44,442 nt of DNA, from positions 1-44,442 of the forward strand of contig CAMZKE010000001.1 in NCBI GenBank assembly GCA_947311115.1, in the 5' to 3' direction. Shown here in pieces: positions 9,915 through 18,959 of this stretch. The notes beneath the pieces are model-generated. The model was not told where the DNA came from. It saw nothing but the letters and a program-made list of their open reading frames with translations, and did no database searches. The position numbers and the translations under genes were made by a program. Within the stretch, counting starts at the first letter, position 1. Each line of letters begins with the position of its first letter. The DNA is from an uncultured Bacteroidales bacterium (GTDB lineage Bacteria > Bacteroidota > Bacteroidia > Bacteroidales > JAFGXI01).

Positions 9915-12900
9915 TTGAGTAAATTTTTTAAATATACATTATCTATTATACTTTTATTAGGCTTTTGGTCTATTGTTAGGCCAACTGTTGCTTCGGTATA
10001 TCATAGCGACAACATACATATACCACCTATTTTACCACCCGATTCAACCGGAACGGATACTTCAAATTTAGCTTTTCCTTTTACAAACCCACTCGATAAG
10101 CCTGCAACAGAACCTGCACATGAATCACCGTTAATGATGCAAACGCCAGATAATGTTCATACGGATGTTGAATATAATCCTGAAACAAACGAATACGAAA
10201 TAGTAAGAAAAGTTGGCGATACACCAATAGGAACTCCAACAAATATGAGTTTTGAAGAATACAAAAACTACGATTTTAATAAAAGTATTCGTAAGTATTG
10301 GAATCAGCGTGCAAGAAGCGAAACTTTTGAGCATAATACTTCGCTAGTTCCTCAACTACATATAGGTGGCGATGTTTTCGATAAAATTTTTGGCTCTGAT
10401 GTTATTAGCATAAAACCTCAAGGTTCGGCCGAATTAATTTTTGGTATGAAAATTAACAGAACCGATAATCCTTCTTTACCCGAAAGATTGAGAAAAACCT
10501 CAACATTCGATTTTCAAGAGAAAATACAGATGAATGTTACAGGTAAAATTGGCGATAAACTTACATTAAGTGCTAATTATGATACCGAAGCAACATTCGA
10601 TTTTGAAAATAAAATGAAAATTGGATACCAAGGAAAAGAAGACGAAATAATTCAAGTTATTGAGGCGGGAGATGTTACACTTCCTCTTACCGGCTCACTT
10701 ATTACAGGTAGTCAAAGCCTGTTTGGATTTAAAGCCGGTTTAAAATTCGGTAACCTTACAGTTACAAGTATATTTTCTCAAGAAAAAGGACAAAAACAAG
10801 TAATTAATGTAGAAAATGGTGCTCAAACCGATGAATTTGAGATTTATGCAGCCGATTACGAAGCTAATAAACACTTCTTTTTAGCTCATTATTTTAGAGA
10901 TAGGTACGATATGTCTCTTGAAAATTTACCATTAATTCAGTCAGGCATTCAAATTAAAAAAATTGAAGTTTGGGTAACAAATAAAGCAAGCAATTTCCAA
11001 AGCTCAAGAAATATTATTGCCTTTATGGATATGGGTGAATCTGACCCAACAAAAATACAGAACAACTGGGTATCTTCTAATGTTTATGCAAGTCCAAATG
11101 CTCCGGTTGATAGTTCAAATAATATTCTACGTGATTTAGATAGTGAATACGGTTCTGCAATTAGAGATATTAATAACTCATCTTTACTAAACGACCATTT
11201 TACAATAGGTTCTGATTACGAAAAAATTGAAAACGCCAGACTTTTAACACAATCTGAATACTCAGTTAATTACGAATTAGGATATATATCATTAAATTCT
11301 GCTTTAAATTCAGATGAAATACTTGGTGTTGCTTTTGAATATACATATAACGGCGAAACATTTAGAGTTGGTAACTTCTCAAATTCAGTACAAGCTCCAA
11401 ATGCATTATTTGTTAAATTACTTAAAGGTACTACATTAACTCCTGCATTAAAAAACTGGGATTTAATGATGAAAAACATCTACGCTATTGGTGCATATCA
11501 GGTTGATAGAGAAAACTTTCTACTAGACGTAATGTATAAAAGTGATAAAACAGGTGCTCCTGTAAATTATCTTGATGAAGGAGACATTGAAGGAGATATA
11601 TTACTTAATGTAATGGGACTTGATAAAGTTAACTCAAACCTAGACCAAGCACCTGATGGAGTTTTCGATTTTATTCCAAATGTAACAATTAAGCCACAAA
11701 ATGGTAGAGTTATTTTCCCATCAGTTGAACCATTTGGCAGCTATTTAAGAAAAAAAATAACAGGAGGTAATCCATTACTTGACAATATAGCCGATAAATA
11801 TGTTTATCAAGAATTATATGATTCTACTCAAACAAAAGCTCTTCAAGTAGCATCAAAAAACAAATTCTTTTTATGGGGTAATTACCAATCATCATCCGGG
11901 TCAGAAATATCGCTTAACGCATTAAATGTACCGGAAGGTTCGGTAACAGTTACTGCAAATGGTATGCAATTAAACGAAGGGGTAGATTACTCTGTTGACT
12001 ATACTCTTGGTAGAGTTAAAATTCTTAACAGTGGGCTTTTAGAATCTGGAACACCTATTCAAATTTCGTTAGAAAGTCATTCATTATTTAGTATCCAAAA
12101 TAAAACATTAATAGGTTCGCACTTAGATTATAAGGTTAACGATAAATTAAATCTTGGAGCAACAATAATGAACCTAACAGAGAAACCACTTACTCAAAAA
12201 GTAAACATGGGTGACGAACCTATTTCAAATACAATTTGGGGAGCTGATGCGATGTATAGAAACCAAGCACCAATTATAACAAAACTTGTTGACATGCTAC
12301 CTTTTATAAGTACAAAAGCACCATCAAACGTAACATTTAGTGGCGAATTTGCTCAACTTATTCCAGGACACCCAAATGTAATTGGAGAAACAGGTACTTC
12401 TTATATCGATGATTTTGAAAGCAGCGAAACATCACTCGATATTAAATCATTTCATGCATGGCATTTAGCCAGTATTCCCCATGACAAAAGTATGTTCCCT
12501 GAGAGTGATTCAACAAAATCATTAGTATCAGGCTATAACAGAGCTAAACTTGCGTGGTACACAGTTGACCCTGTACTAACAAGAGATGAAGCGGGAACTC
12601 CACAAAATTTAAAAAATTCTGACGAAAAATATAATCATTTTGTTCGTGAGGTTTACGAACAAGAAATATTTAAAAATAAAGAAAGTCAGAACTCTATACC
12701 AACAAATATAGCCGTTTTAAACTTAGCATATTACCCCAAAGATAAAGGTGCATACAATTTTGATGCATTAGGACAACCCGGTATTTCTGCGGGTGTAAAC
12801 ACTGATGGTACTCTTAAAAATCCGGAATCAAGATGGGCTGGTGTACAACGTGAAATACAAAGTAGCGATTTTGAAGCATCAAACATTGAGCTTATTGAAC

Positions 12901-15900
12901 TTTGGATGATGGACCCATATGTATACGACAATAGCCACCCTGGTGGAGATATGTATTTTAACTTAGGTAATGTTTCTGAAGATATTCTTAAAGATTCACG
13001 TAAATCTTTTGAAGATGGGTTACCTTCTACTGAAGTTATTGAAGATGTTGATACAACCGCTTGGGGTATTGTTCCTGTAAAACAATCATTAAGCAATTCT
13101 TTTGCAGGTAACGGAAGAGAGTTTCAAGATGTTGGTTACGATGGATTGAGTGATGCTAATGAAAGAACTTTCTTTTCAGATTATATAAATGAACTGGCAA
13201 GTATAGGGGTTGCAACTCCTGCTGACCCTGCTTCCGATGACTATCATCACTTTAGAGGTGATGATTATGATGCTCAAAATCTTTTAATTTTAGATAGATA
13301 TAAAAACTATAACGGCTCCGAGGGTAACTCTCCTGAAGGAAATAACAACGATTACTCTACAGCTGCATCAACAATACCAAACTCTGAGGATATAAACAAC
13401 GATAATACATTAAGCGAAACAGAAGCGTATTATCAATATCATATTTCATTACATCGCCAAGATATGCAAATTGGTAAAAACTTTATTACCGATATTGTTG
13501 TAGGCGAAAACGAAAAAGGCGAACAAGTAAAATGGTATCAATTTAAAATTCCTGTAAAAAATCCCGAAAAAGTTGTAGGTAATATTTCTGATTTTAAATC
13601 TATTAGATTTATGAGAATGTTCCTTAAAAACTTTAATAAAGATGTAGTTTTACGTTTTGCACGTATTGATTTAGTTCGTGAAGAATGGCGAAAATATTCA
13701 AACTCCTTACGTCAAGCATCTATTTCGCAAGCAACAGAAATTGACAATACCAATTTTAGTGTATCAGCTGTAAATATTGAAGAAAATGGTGATAAAGCTC
13801 CTGTAAATTATGTTTTACCTCCTAATATTACAAGAGTTATTGACCCAACAAACCCTCAATTACGCCAACTAAATGAGCAAGCAATGGCTGAGTATGTATG
13901 CGACTTAGAAGATGGCGATGCACGTGCTGCTTATAAAACAATGAAATTAGATGTGCGAAAGTATAAACGAATTGTTATGGACGTTCATGCTGAAGATGTT
14001 GTTGGTGGCTCATTAAAAGATAACGATTTAACTGCATTTATTAGAATAGGTAGTGATTTCTCTGATAACTACTACGAATATGAAATACCTCTAAAGGTAA
14101 CTCCTGCAGGGGCTTACAGTAATGAAAGCGAATCTGACAGACTAATTGTTTGGCCAGAGGTTAACCAATTTAACTTCTTATTTGACGAATTAACACAAAT
14201 TAAATTAAATAGAAATAAATTTATTAGAGAAGGTGGACAAATTGATATTACTAAAATTTATAAACAAAGAGTAGGTAGAAATACAGTTTATGTAAAAGGT
14301 AATCCAAATATTGCAAATATTAAAACAATAATGCTTGGTATTAGAAACCGTGGACAAGGCACAAATGATTTACCTGACGACGGAATGTCAAAATGCGGTG
14401 TAGTGTGGTTTAACGAATTACGTTTAACCGACTTTGACGAAAAAGGTGGTTGGGCTGCCCAAGGTAGATTACAAGTTCAACTAGCCGATTTTGGTTCGGT
14501 TTCTTTAGCAGGTTTAACTAGTACAGCAGGCTTTGGTAGTATTGAAAAACGTGTTGATGAACGTAGCATGGAAGATTTATACCAGTACGATTTATCAACA
14601 AACTTACAGTTAGGTAAATTCTTTGGCGAAAAAGCACAAGTTTCTGTTCCTATGTATGTAGGTTATTCTGAGCAATTTATTAACCCGCAATACGACCCTT
14701 TAGACCCCGATATTACTTTCGATAGAATGAAAGAATCTGATGCTATATCAGAAGAAGACAAAGCTGAACGTATTAAAATTGCACAAGATTACACAAAACG
14801 GAAAAGTATAAACTTTACTAATGTTAAAGTTAATAAACGCAGTAAAAAACCAAAACCGTATGATTTAGCAAACTTTGGCGTAAGCTATTCTTATAGTAAA
14901 ATTGAACGATCAAATGTAAACGAAGAATATAATAACGAAAAAAAATACAGAGGAGCTTTTACATATAATTATAGTGCCGCACCAAAAAATTATAAACCTT
15001 TCGGAAAAATAAAAGCTTTAAGGAACAAAAATTTTAGATTATTACGCGACTTTAACTTTTATTTACTTCCTAAGCAGTTTTCATTTTTAACCGATATGAA
15101 TAGACGTTATAGCGAACGTAAACTAAGAAATATTAATAGAGGTACCGGTTTTAAAATTACTCCTACATACGATAAAGATTTTATGTGGAATAGAATGTAT
15201 GACCTTAAATGGGATTTTGCAAAAAGTTTAAAATTAAGTTTTAAAGCTACAAATAATGCACGAGTTGACGAACCTCAGGGGAGAGTTAACAAGGATTATG
15301 ACGATTACCAAGTATGGAAAGACTCTGTAATGACTAACATTATGGATTTTGGAAGAAATACTCATTATGGTCATAATCTTAAATTAACTTATGCTCTTCC
15401 TATCAATAAAATACCTTATCTAAATTGGTTATCTGCAAACGCACAATATAGCACAACTTACGATTGGAATGCAGGCCCATTATTACGAAATAAAACTACT
15501 GACGTAATGTACAATAATTTAGGTAACGATATTAAAAACTCAAGAAATTTTAACGGTAGTAGTAGTGCAAATATGATTAATTTGTACAATAATGTGCCTT
15601 ACTTAAAATATATAAATAAAAAATATAGACGTAGAGGGCGAGTAAATAAACGCAAAAAAGAAAAAGAAAAAGTTTATTATCCTGGTAAAAAAGATGCTGA
15701 TATTTTTATGTCGTTTAAAAAAGATAAACCAAAATCTATAAAACATAATTTAAAAACAGTTGATGTTACCCTTAAAGTTATTGATGATAAAGGTAAAGAA
15801 GTAAAAGGTAAAACAGTAATTGTTTCGGAAAACAAAATTACTTTTGAAGCTGAAAGAGCAGTAAAAGGTGCCAAAATTAATATTGAAGGTGAAAGAGACA

Positions 15901-17324
15901 AAAAAGATGGTATTTTAAAACTAATTTTAGAAAATACTGTTAGCATATTAATGGGAGTAAAAAATATATCGGTTAATTATCAGTTAACCGAAGGAACTAT
16001 TTTGCCAGGTTATATGAACAACACAAATGTTATGGGGTTAACCCCTGATTTTAAAGCTCCGGGACTTGGCTTTGTTTTTGGAGAACAAGATGACTATTTT
16101 GGATTACGTGCGGCAAATAATGGTTGGATTACCAAAGAAGACACACTTCTAAATAAACCATATATAATGACATCTTCAAAAACATTTAGCGTTAGAAGTA
16201 CTATTGAGCCAATAAAAGGAATGAAGATTGATTTAAACGCAAACAGAACTTTTGCCGTTAGTTCTACCCGCTATATAAATTATAATTATTATGGAAATAA
16301 TGAATATACATATAACAACGAAATAAGGAATGGTAATTTTACTATGTCATTTAATACTTGGAATACCGCTTTCCAAAGTACTGACGATAAATACAACTCA
16401 AAAGCTTTTGAAGATTTTAAATCAAACAGATTAATAATTGCTAACAGACTAGCAGAGCAAAGACGCGGAATAATGGGATATAATCCTGATTTAAATAGAG
16501 ATGCTGACGGTTACCCTGATGGTTACGGAAAACTTTCGCAAGATGTAATTATGCCGTCATTTTTAGCAGCATACTCAGGAAGCGATGCAACAAAATCTGA
16601 TGTAAGTAAATTCCCAAGTATTTGGAAAATACGACCTAATTGGAGGATTTCTTACGATGGAATATCAAGAATAAAGTTTGTTAAACAGTACTTTAAAAAG
16701 ATTACATTAAACCACTCTTATCGCTCATCATATAATATTACATCATTTCAATCGGATACCAGATTCGATGCAATACCCGGCAACGATGGTTTTACAGAAA
16801 TTAGAGACGAGTTAAATAATAATAACTTCATTCCTCAATACGAAATAGGAGCTGTTTCAATAACAGAATCGTTCAGTCCGCTTATTAATATTGATATGTC
16901 GTGGAAAAATAGTTTTTCAACAAAACTTGAGATAAAGAAAAACCGTAACCTAACATATAGCTTTGCAAACAACCAACTTACAGAGCTAAAAGGAAACGAA
17001 TATATAATTGGAATGGGATACAGAATTCCTAAGGTTAAATTTAAAATTGGTAAAAATGATATGGAGTCAGACCTTGATTTACGTGGCGATGTATCTGTTA
17101 GAGATAATTACACAATAATTAGAAAGTTAGAGGAAGGTTTTAATCAAATAACTTCAGGAGCTCAAATTATAACAATTAAGTTTTCTGCCGACTATAGATT
17201 GGGAAAACGTCTAAATCTTCGTTTGTTTTACGATAGAATTGTAAATAAACCGAAAATATCGAGAACTTTCCCTACAAAAAACACTAATTTTGGTTTAAGT
17301 TTACGTTTTTCACTTAACGGTTAA
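9915..17324 (+). CDS. sprA: SprA (Sov), outer-membrane translocon of the type IX secretion system
   Basis: SprA is the very large beta-barrel pore through which T9SS cargo crosses the outer membrane. At 2469 residues it is close to the roughly 2400 known for the family. An N-terminal signal sequence covers about residues 5-27 (FKYTLSIILLLGFWSIVRPT). Family features include the repeated stretches FDFQEKIQMNVTGKIGDKL and LSANYDTEATFDFENKMKIG, the segment TSYIDDFESSETSLDIKSF and a long Tyr/Asn-rich barrel to the C-terminus ending NFGLSLRFSLNG. The only plausible start is TTG at 9915, since no in-frame ATG lies nearby. It sits between ruvA (9 nt) and lgt (6 nt). The three T9SS cargo proteins in this window are its predicted substrates. 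Confidence 0.97.
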   Translation: MSKFFKYTLSIILLLGFWSIVRPTVASVYHSDNIHIPPILPPDSTGTDTSNLAFPFTNPLDKPATEPAHESPLMMQTPDNVHTDVEYNPETNEYEIVRKVGDTPIGTPTNMSFEEYKNYDFNKSIRKYWNQRARSETFEHNTSLVPQLHIGGDVFDKIFGSDVISIKPQGSAELIFGMKINRTDNPSLPERLRKTSTFDFQEKIQMNVTGKIGDKLTLSANYDTEATFDFENKMKIGYQGKEDEIIQVIEAGDVTLPLTGSLITGSQSLFGFKAGLKFGNLTVTSIFSQEKGQKQVINVENGAQTDEFEIYAADYEANKHFFLAHYFRDRYDMSLENLPLIQSGIQIKKIEVWVTNKASNFQSSRNIIAFMDMGESDPTKIQNNWVSSNVYASPNAPVDSSNNILRDLDSEYGSAIRDINNSSLLNDHFTIGSDYEKIENARLLTQSEYSVNYELGYISLNSALNSDEILGVAFEYTYNGETFRVGNFSNSVQAPNALFVKLLKGTTLTPALKNWDLMMKNIYAIGAYQVDRENFLLDVMYKSDKTGAPVNYLDEGDIEGDILLNVMGLDKVNSNLDQAPDGVFDFIPNVTIKPQNGRVIFPSVEPFGSYLRKKITGGNPLLDNIADKYVYQELYDSTQTKALQVASKNKFFLWGNYQSSSGSEISLNALNVPEGSVTVTANGMQLNEGVDYSVDYTLGRVKILNSGLLESGTPIQISLESHSLFSIQNKTLIGSHLDYKVNDKLNLGATIMNLTEKPLTQKVNMGDEPISNTIWGADAMYRNQAPIITKLVDMLPFISTKAPSNVTFSGEFAQLIPGHPNVIGETGTSYIDDFESSETSLDIKSFHAWHLASIPHDKSMFPESDSTKSLVSGYNRAKLAWYTVDPVLTRDEAGTPQNLKNSDEKYNHFVREVYEQEIFKNKESQNSIPTNIAVLNLAYYPKDKGAYNFDALGQPGISAGVNTDGTLKNPESRWAGVQREIQSSDFEASNIELIELWMMDPYVYDNSHPGGDMYFNLGNVSEDILKDSRKSFEDGLPSTEVIEDVDTTAWGIVPVKQSLSNSFAGNGREFQDVGYDGLSDANERTFFSDYINELASIGVATPADPASDDYHHFRGDDYDAQNLLILDRYKNYNGSEGNSPEGNNNDYSTAASTIPNSEDINNDNTLSETEAYYQYHISLHRQDMQIGKNFITDIVVGENEKGEQVKWYQFKIPVKNPEKVVGNISDFKSIRFMRMFLKNFNKDVVLRFARIDLVREEWRKYSNSLRQASISQATEIDNTNFSVSAVNIEENGDKAPVNYVLPPNITRVIDPTNPQLRQLNEQAMAEYVCDLEDGDARAAYKTMKLDVRKYKRIVMDVHAEDVVGGSLKDNDLTAFIRIGSDFSDNYYEYEIPLKVTPAGAYSNESESDRLIVWPEVNQFNFLFDELTQIKLNRNKFIREGGQIDITKIYKQRVGRNTVYVKGNPNIANIKTIMLGIRNRGQGTNDLPDDGMSKCGVVWFNELRLTDFDEKGGWAAQGRLQVQLADFGSVSLAGLTSTAGFGSIEKRVDERSMEDLYQYDLSTNLQLGKFFGEKAQVSVPMYVGYSEQFINPQYDPLDPDITFDRMKESDAISEEDKAERIKIAQDYTKRKSINFTNVKVNKRSKKPKPYDLANFGVSYSYSKIERSNVNEEYNNEKKYRGAFTYNYSAAPKNYKPFGKIKALRNKNFRLLRDFNFYLLPKQFSFLTDMNRRYSERKLRNINRGTGFKITPTYDKDFMWNRMYDLKWDFAKSLKLSFKATNNARVDEPQGRVNKDYDDYQVWKDSVMTNIMDFGRNTHYGHNLKLTYALPINKIPYLNWLSANAQYSTTYDWNAGPLLRNKTTDVMYNNLGNDIKNSRNFNGSSSANMINLYNNVPYLKYINKKYRRRGRVNKRKKEKEKVYYPGKKDADIFMSFKKDKPKSIKHNLKTVDVTLKVIDDKGKEVKGKTVIVSENKITFEAERAVKGAKINIEGERDKKDGILKLILENTVSILMGVKNISVNYQLTEGTILPGYMNNTNVMGLTPDFKAPGLGFVFGEQDDYFGLRAANNGWITKEDTLLNKPYIMTSSKTFSVRSTIEPIKGMKIDLNANRTFAVSSTRYINYNYYGNNEYTYNNEIRNGNFTMSFNTWNTAFQSTDDKYNSKAFEDFKSNRLIIANRLAEQRRGIMGYNPDLNRDADGYPDGYGKLSQDVIMPSFLAAYSGSDATKSDVSKFPSIWKIRPNWRISYDGISRIKFVKQYFKKITLNHSYRSSYNITSFQSDTRFDAIPGNDGFTEIRDELNNNNFIPQYEIGAVSITESFSPLINIDMSWKNSFSTKLEIKKNRNLTYSFANNQLTELKGNEYIIGMGYRIPKVKFKIGKNDMESDLDLRGDVSVRDNYTIIRKLEEGFNQITSGAQIITIKFSADYRLGKRLNLRLFYDRIVNKPKISRTFPTKNTNFGLSLRFSLNG

Positions 17325-17330
17325 TAAAAT

Positions 17331-18152
17331 ATGATTAATGATATAATATACTGGAATGTTGACCCAACAATTATTAATTTAACCGATTCGCTACCATTAA
17401 AATATTATGGGCTACTATGGGCAATAGGTTTAATGGCGGCTTTTGCCGTTGTTAAACGTATTTATAAAAAAGAAGGTATTCCTATAGAAAACCTCGAAAA
17501 TTTATCAGTTTATGTTTTTATTGGTGCTTTTTTGGGAGCCAGATTAGGGCATTGTTTTTTTTATGAACCTGCATATTATTTTAGTCATCCCTTAGAAATT
17601 TTATTGCCTATAACTTTCGTTGACGGCTCAATAAAATTTATTGGATTTCAGGGACTTGCCAGCCATGGAGGCACATTAGGAATACTTATAGCAATAATTA
17701 TTTACGGCAAAAAAACTAAAACAAATATTCTTTGGATACTTGATAGAGTTGCAATAGCTTCAGCTATTACAGCAATGTTTATTCGTATTGGTAATTTAAT
17801 GAATTCTGAAATATATGGAAAACCAACTAACGGTGATTGGGGCGTTGTTTTTCAACGCGATGATATGATTCCACGCCACCCTACACAAGTTTACGAAGCA
17901 TTTTCTTATTTGGTAATATTTATAATACTATCGCTTGTGCATAACTCCAAGAAAATTAAAAAACACAATGGTTTAATTGTTGGCTTATTATTTATTCTAT
18001 TATTCACTGCCAGATTTATTATTGAGTATTTTAAAGAAAATCAAGAGCATTTTGAAGAAACAATGATAATAAATATGGGACAAATACTTAGTATTCCGTT
18101 TATTATTGCAGGATTTATTCTAGTTTTTTGGAAAAAGAAAATCCCCAATTAA
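17331..18152 (+). CDS. lgt: Lgt, prolipoprotein diacylglyceryl transferase
   Basis: Lgt moves a diacylglyceryl group from phosphatidylglycerol to the lipobox Cys of prolipoproteins at the inner membrane. It is 273 residues with about seven hydrophobic segments. The Lgt signature RIGNLMNSEIYG is near residue 157. GLASHGGTLGI (near 113) carries a conserved His, and RHPTQVYEA (near 185) matches the family. ATG at 17331 gives the typical N-terminal WNVDPTIINL segment. It follows sprA by 6 nt, so ruvA, sprA and lgt probably form one transcript ending at the hairpin that overlaps the lgt stop codon. Confidence 0.97.
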   Translation: MINDIIYWNVDPTIINLTDSLPLKYYGLLWAIGLMAAFAVVKRIYKKEGIPIENLENLSVYVFIGAFLGARLGHCFFYEPAYYFSHPLEILLPITFVDGSIKFIGFQGLASHGGTLGILIAIIIYGKKTKTNILWILDRVAIASAITAMFIRIGNLMNSEIYGKPTNGDWGVVFQRDDMIPRHPTQVYEAFSYLVIFIILSLVHNSKKIKKHNGLIVGLLFILLFTARFIIEYFKENQEHFEETMIINMGQILSIPFIIAGFILVFWKKKIPN

Positions 18153-18170
18153 ATTGAGGATTCTTTATCT
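18131..18170. terminator. Bidirectional terminator between lgt and the SOR-like gene
   Basis: AATCCCCAATT at 18140-18150 pairs with AATTGAGGATT at 18152-18162. The single C/A mismatch on + becomes a G-U pair in minus-strand RNA. On - the hairpin is followed by a T-rich run, the complement of GAAAAAGAAA, so it best serves the minus-strand gene. On + it is followed by TTCTTTATCTT. The lgt TAA lies inside the hairpin. Confidence 0.7.
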
Positions 18171-18199
18171 TAAATTGTTATCTTAATGTGCTTGAAACA

Positions 18200-18577
18200 C
18201 TACTCAACTTCTACAGCAAGCTCTTCGCTTTGCCATAAACCGTGTTTTGTACAAAATGCCATTGAAATAAGTTTCATATTCTTTTTTGGTACAATATAAA
18301 AATCCACTTCTAAATTTTCAGCTTGACTACCCATAGCTCCTGCAGTAAAATTAGCTTGAGCTAACATATTTTCACCGTCCCATAATTGTACCCATGCAAT
18401 ATAATGGTCAAAATCATCTGGATGTTTGTATTCGTCACCAACTTTTACTTTTACTTTAAATTTCTCGCCAGCTTTTGCCTTTGCATCTGCAAATAAAAAT
18501 GCAGAGTGGCGGTCAATATAATCTTTCTTTGCTTCTCTGTCTATTGTTGAAATATCAACGTACCTGTTAATCTTCAT
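18200..18577 (-). CDS. Superoxide reductase-like (class II SORL) protein
   Basis: A 125-residue cytoplasmic protein of the neelaredoxin/desulfoferrodoxin C-terminal fold, expected to reduce superoxide to peroxide at a mononuclear Fe(His4Cys) centre. Candidate iron ligands are present in order: His24 (DRHSAF), His52 (KHPDDF), His58 (DHYIAW), Cys109 and His112 (CTKHGLW). There is no N-terminal desulforedoxin domain. The classical EKHVP loop, which supplies the sixth-ligand Glu and the catalytic Lys, reads D22-R23-H24-S-A here. Iron binding therefore looks intact but the active-site loop is atypical. The gene has its own promoter and lies downstream of a 47-codon ORF on the same strand. The fold is clear; the exact activity is less so. 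Confidence 0.87.
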   Translation of the reverse strand: MKINRYVDISTIDREAKKDYIDRHSAFLFADAKAKAGEKFKVKVKVGDEYKHPDDFDHYIAWVQLWDGENMLAQANFTAGAMGSQAENLEVDFYIVPKKNMKLISMAFCTKHGLWQSEELAVEVE

Positions 18578-18612
18578 AGTTATTTAGATTTTAATTATTA
18601 AATTATTTGATA

Positions 18613-18644
18613 CAAATATAGCGTTTATTTAGACTTATTCCAAA
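18613..18644 (-). promoter_or_regulatory. Bacteroidota-type promoter of the SOR-like gene
   Basis: On the minus strand, TTTG (complement of 18641-18644) is separated by 20 nt from TATATTTG (complement of 18613-18620). This matches the TTTG-N17-23-TAnnTTTG consensus. The ATG at 18577 lies about 35 nt downstream of the -7 box. The -33 element begins just past the stop of the upstream small ORF. Confidence 0.8.
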
Positions 18645-18660
18645 TAAATTGACATTAATT

Positions 18661-18804
18661 TTAGTTAAACTGTGAAATAATTTTGAATAACCGCTTTACC
18701 GACCCTTGCAAGACTTTTTTGTTTTCAAAAACCTTCAAAATTTCTTTTGATGATGAATAGTAATTTTTATTTAAGCATTCGATTAACGAATTCTTATCGT
18801 CCAT
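18661..18804 (-). CDS. Small hypothetical protein (47 residues)
   Basis: An ATG-to-TAA frame of 47 codons beginning MDDKNSLIECLNKNYY and ending KRLFKIISQFN. It is Lys/Ser/Asn-rich with an amphipathic-looking C-terminal half, and has no signal peptide or membrane helix. I do not recognise a family. Support comes from a TATATTTG -7-like box about 38 nt upstream and from its position: it fills the otherwise empty 360-nt gap between the SOR-like gene and the CUB-domain gene, on the same strand as the former. Against it: low complexity, short length and an AT-rich background in which such frames can arise by chance. Confidence 0.45.
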   Translation of the reverse strand: MDDKNSLIECLNKNYYSSSKEILKVFENKKVLQGSVKRLFKIISQFN

Positions 18805-18841
18805 ATCATTTATTTAGCTCAGTAAGATAGTGTATTCAACT

Positions 18842-18869
18842 CAAATATAGTTATTTACGAGCTATATTT
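18842..18869 (-). promoter_or_regulatory. -7-like box inside an inverted repeat, upstream of the 47-codon ORF
   Basis: The complement of 18842-18849 reads TATATTTG, matching TAnnTTTG. It overlaps the left arm of a perfect 8-bp inverted repeat: AAATATAG at 18843-18850 and CTATATTT at 18862-18869, spaced by 11 nt. This could be an operator over a promoter, but AT-rich sequence produces such repeats easily. No good -33 element is visible. Confidence 0.35.
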
Positions 18870-18909
18870 ATTTCTTAAATGAGTTACAACATAACAATAA
18901 AAATATTAA

Positions 18910-18941
18910 TTTGATATTTTAAACCAAATTCATTAAATTTG
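18910..18941 (+). promoter_or_regulatory. Bacteroidota-type promoter of the CUB-domain cargo gene
   Basis: TTTG at 18910-18913 and TAAATTTG at 18934-18941 are separated by 20 nt. The ATG at 18960 is 18 nt downstream. This also argues against the in-frame TTG at 18939, which lies inside the -7 box. Confidence 0.78.
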
Positions 18942-18959
18942 ATAACAAAACATAAAATT

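Noticed and set aside
12731..13096. 121-codon minus-strand frame inside sprA
   Set aside because: It is a shadow of the strongly supported SprA coding sequence, with no start context or family resemblance.
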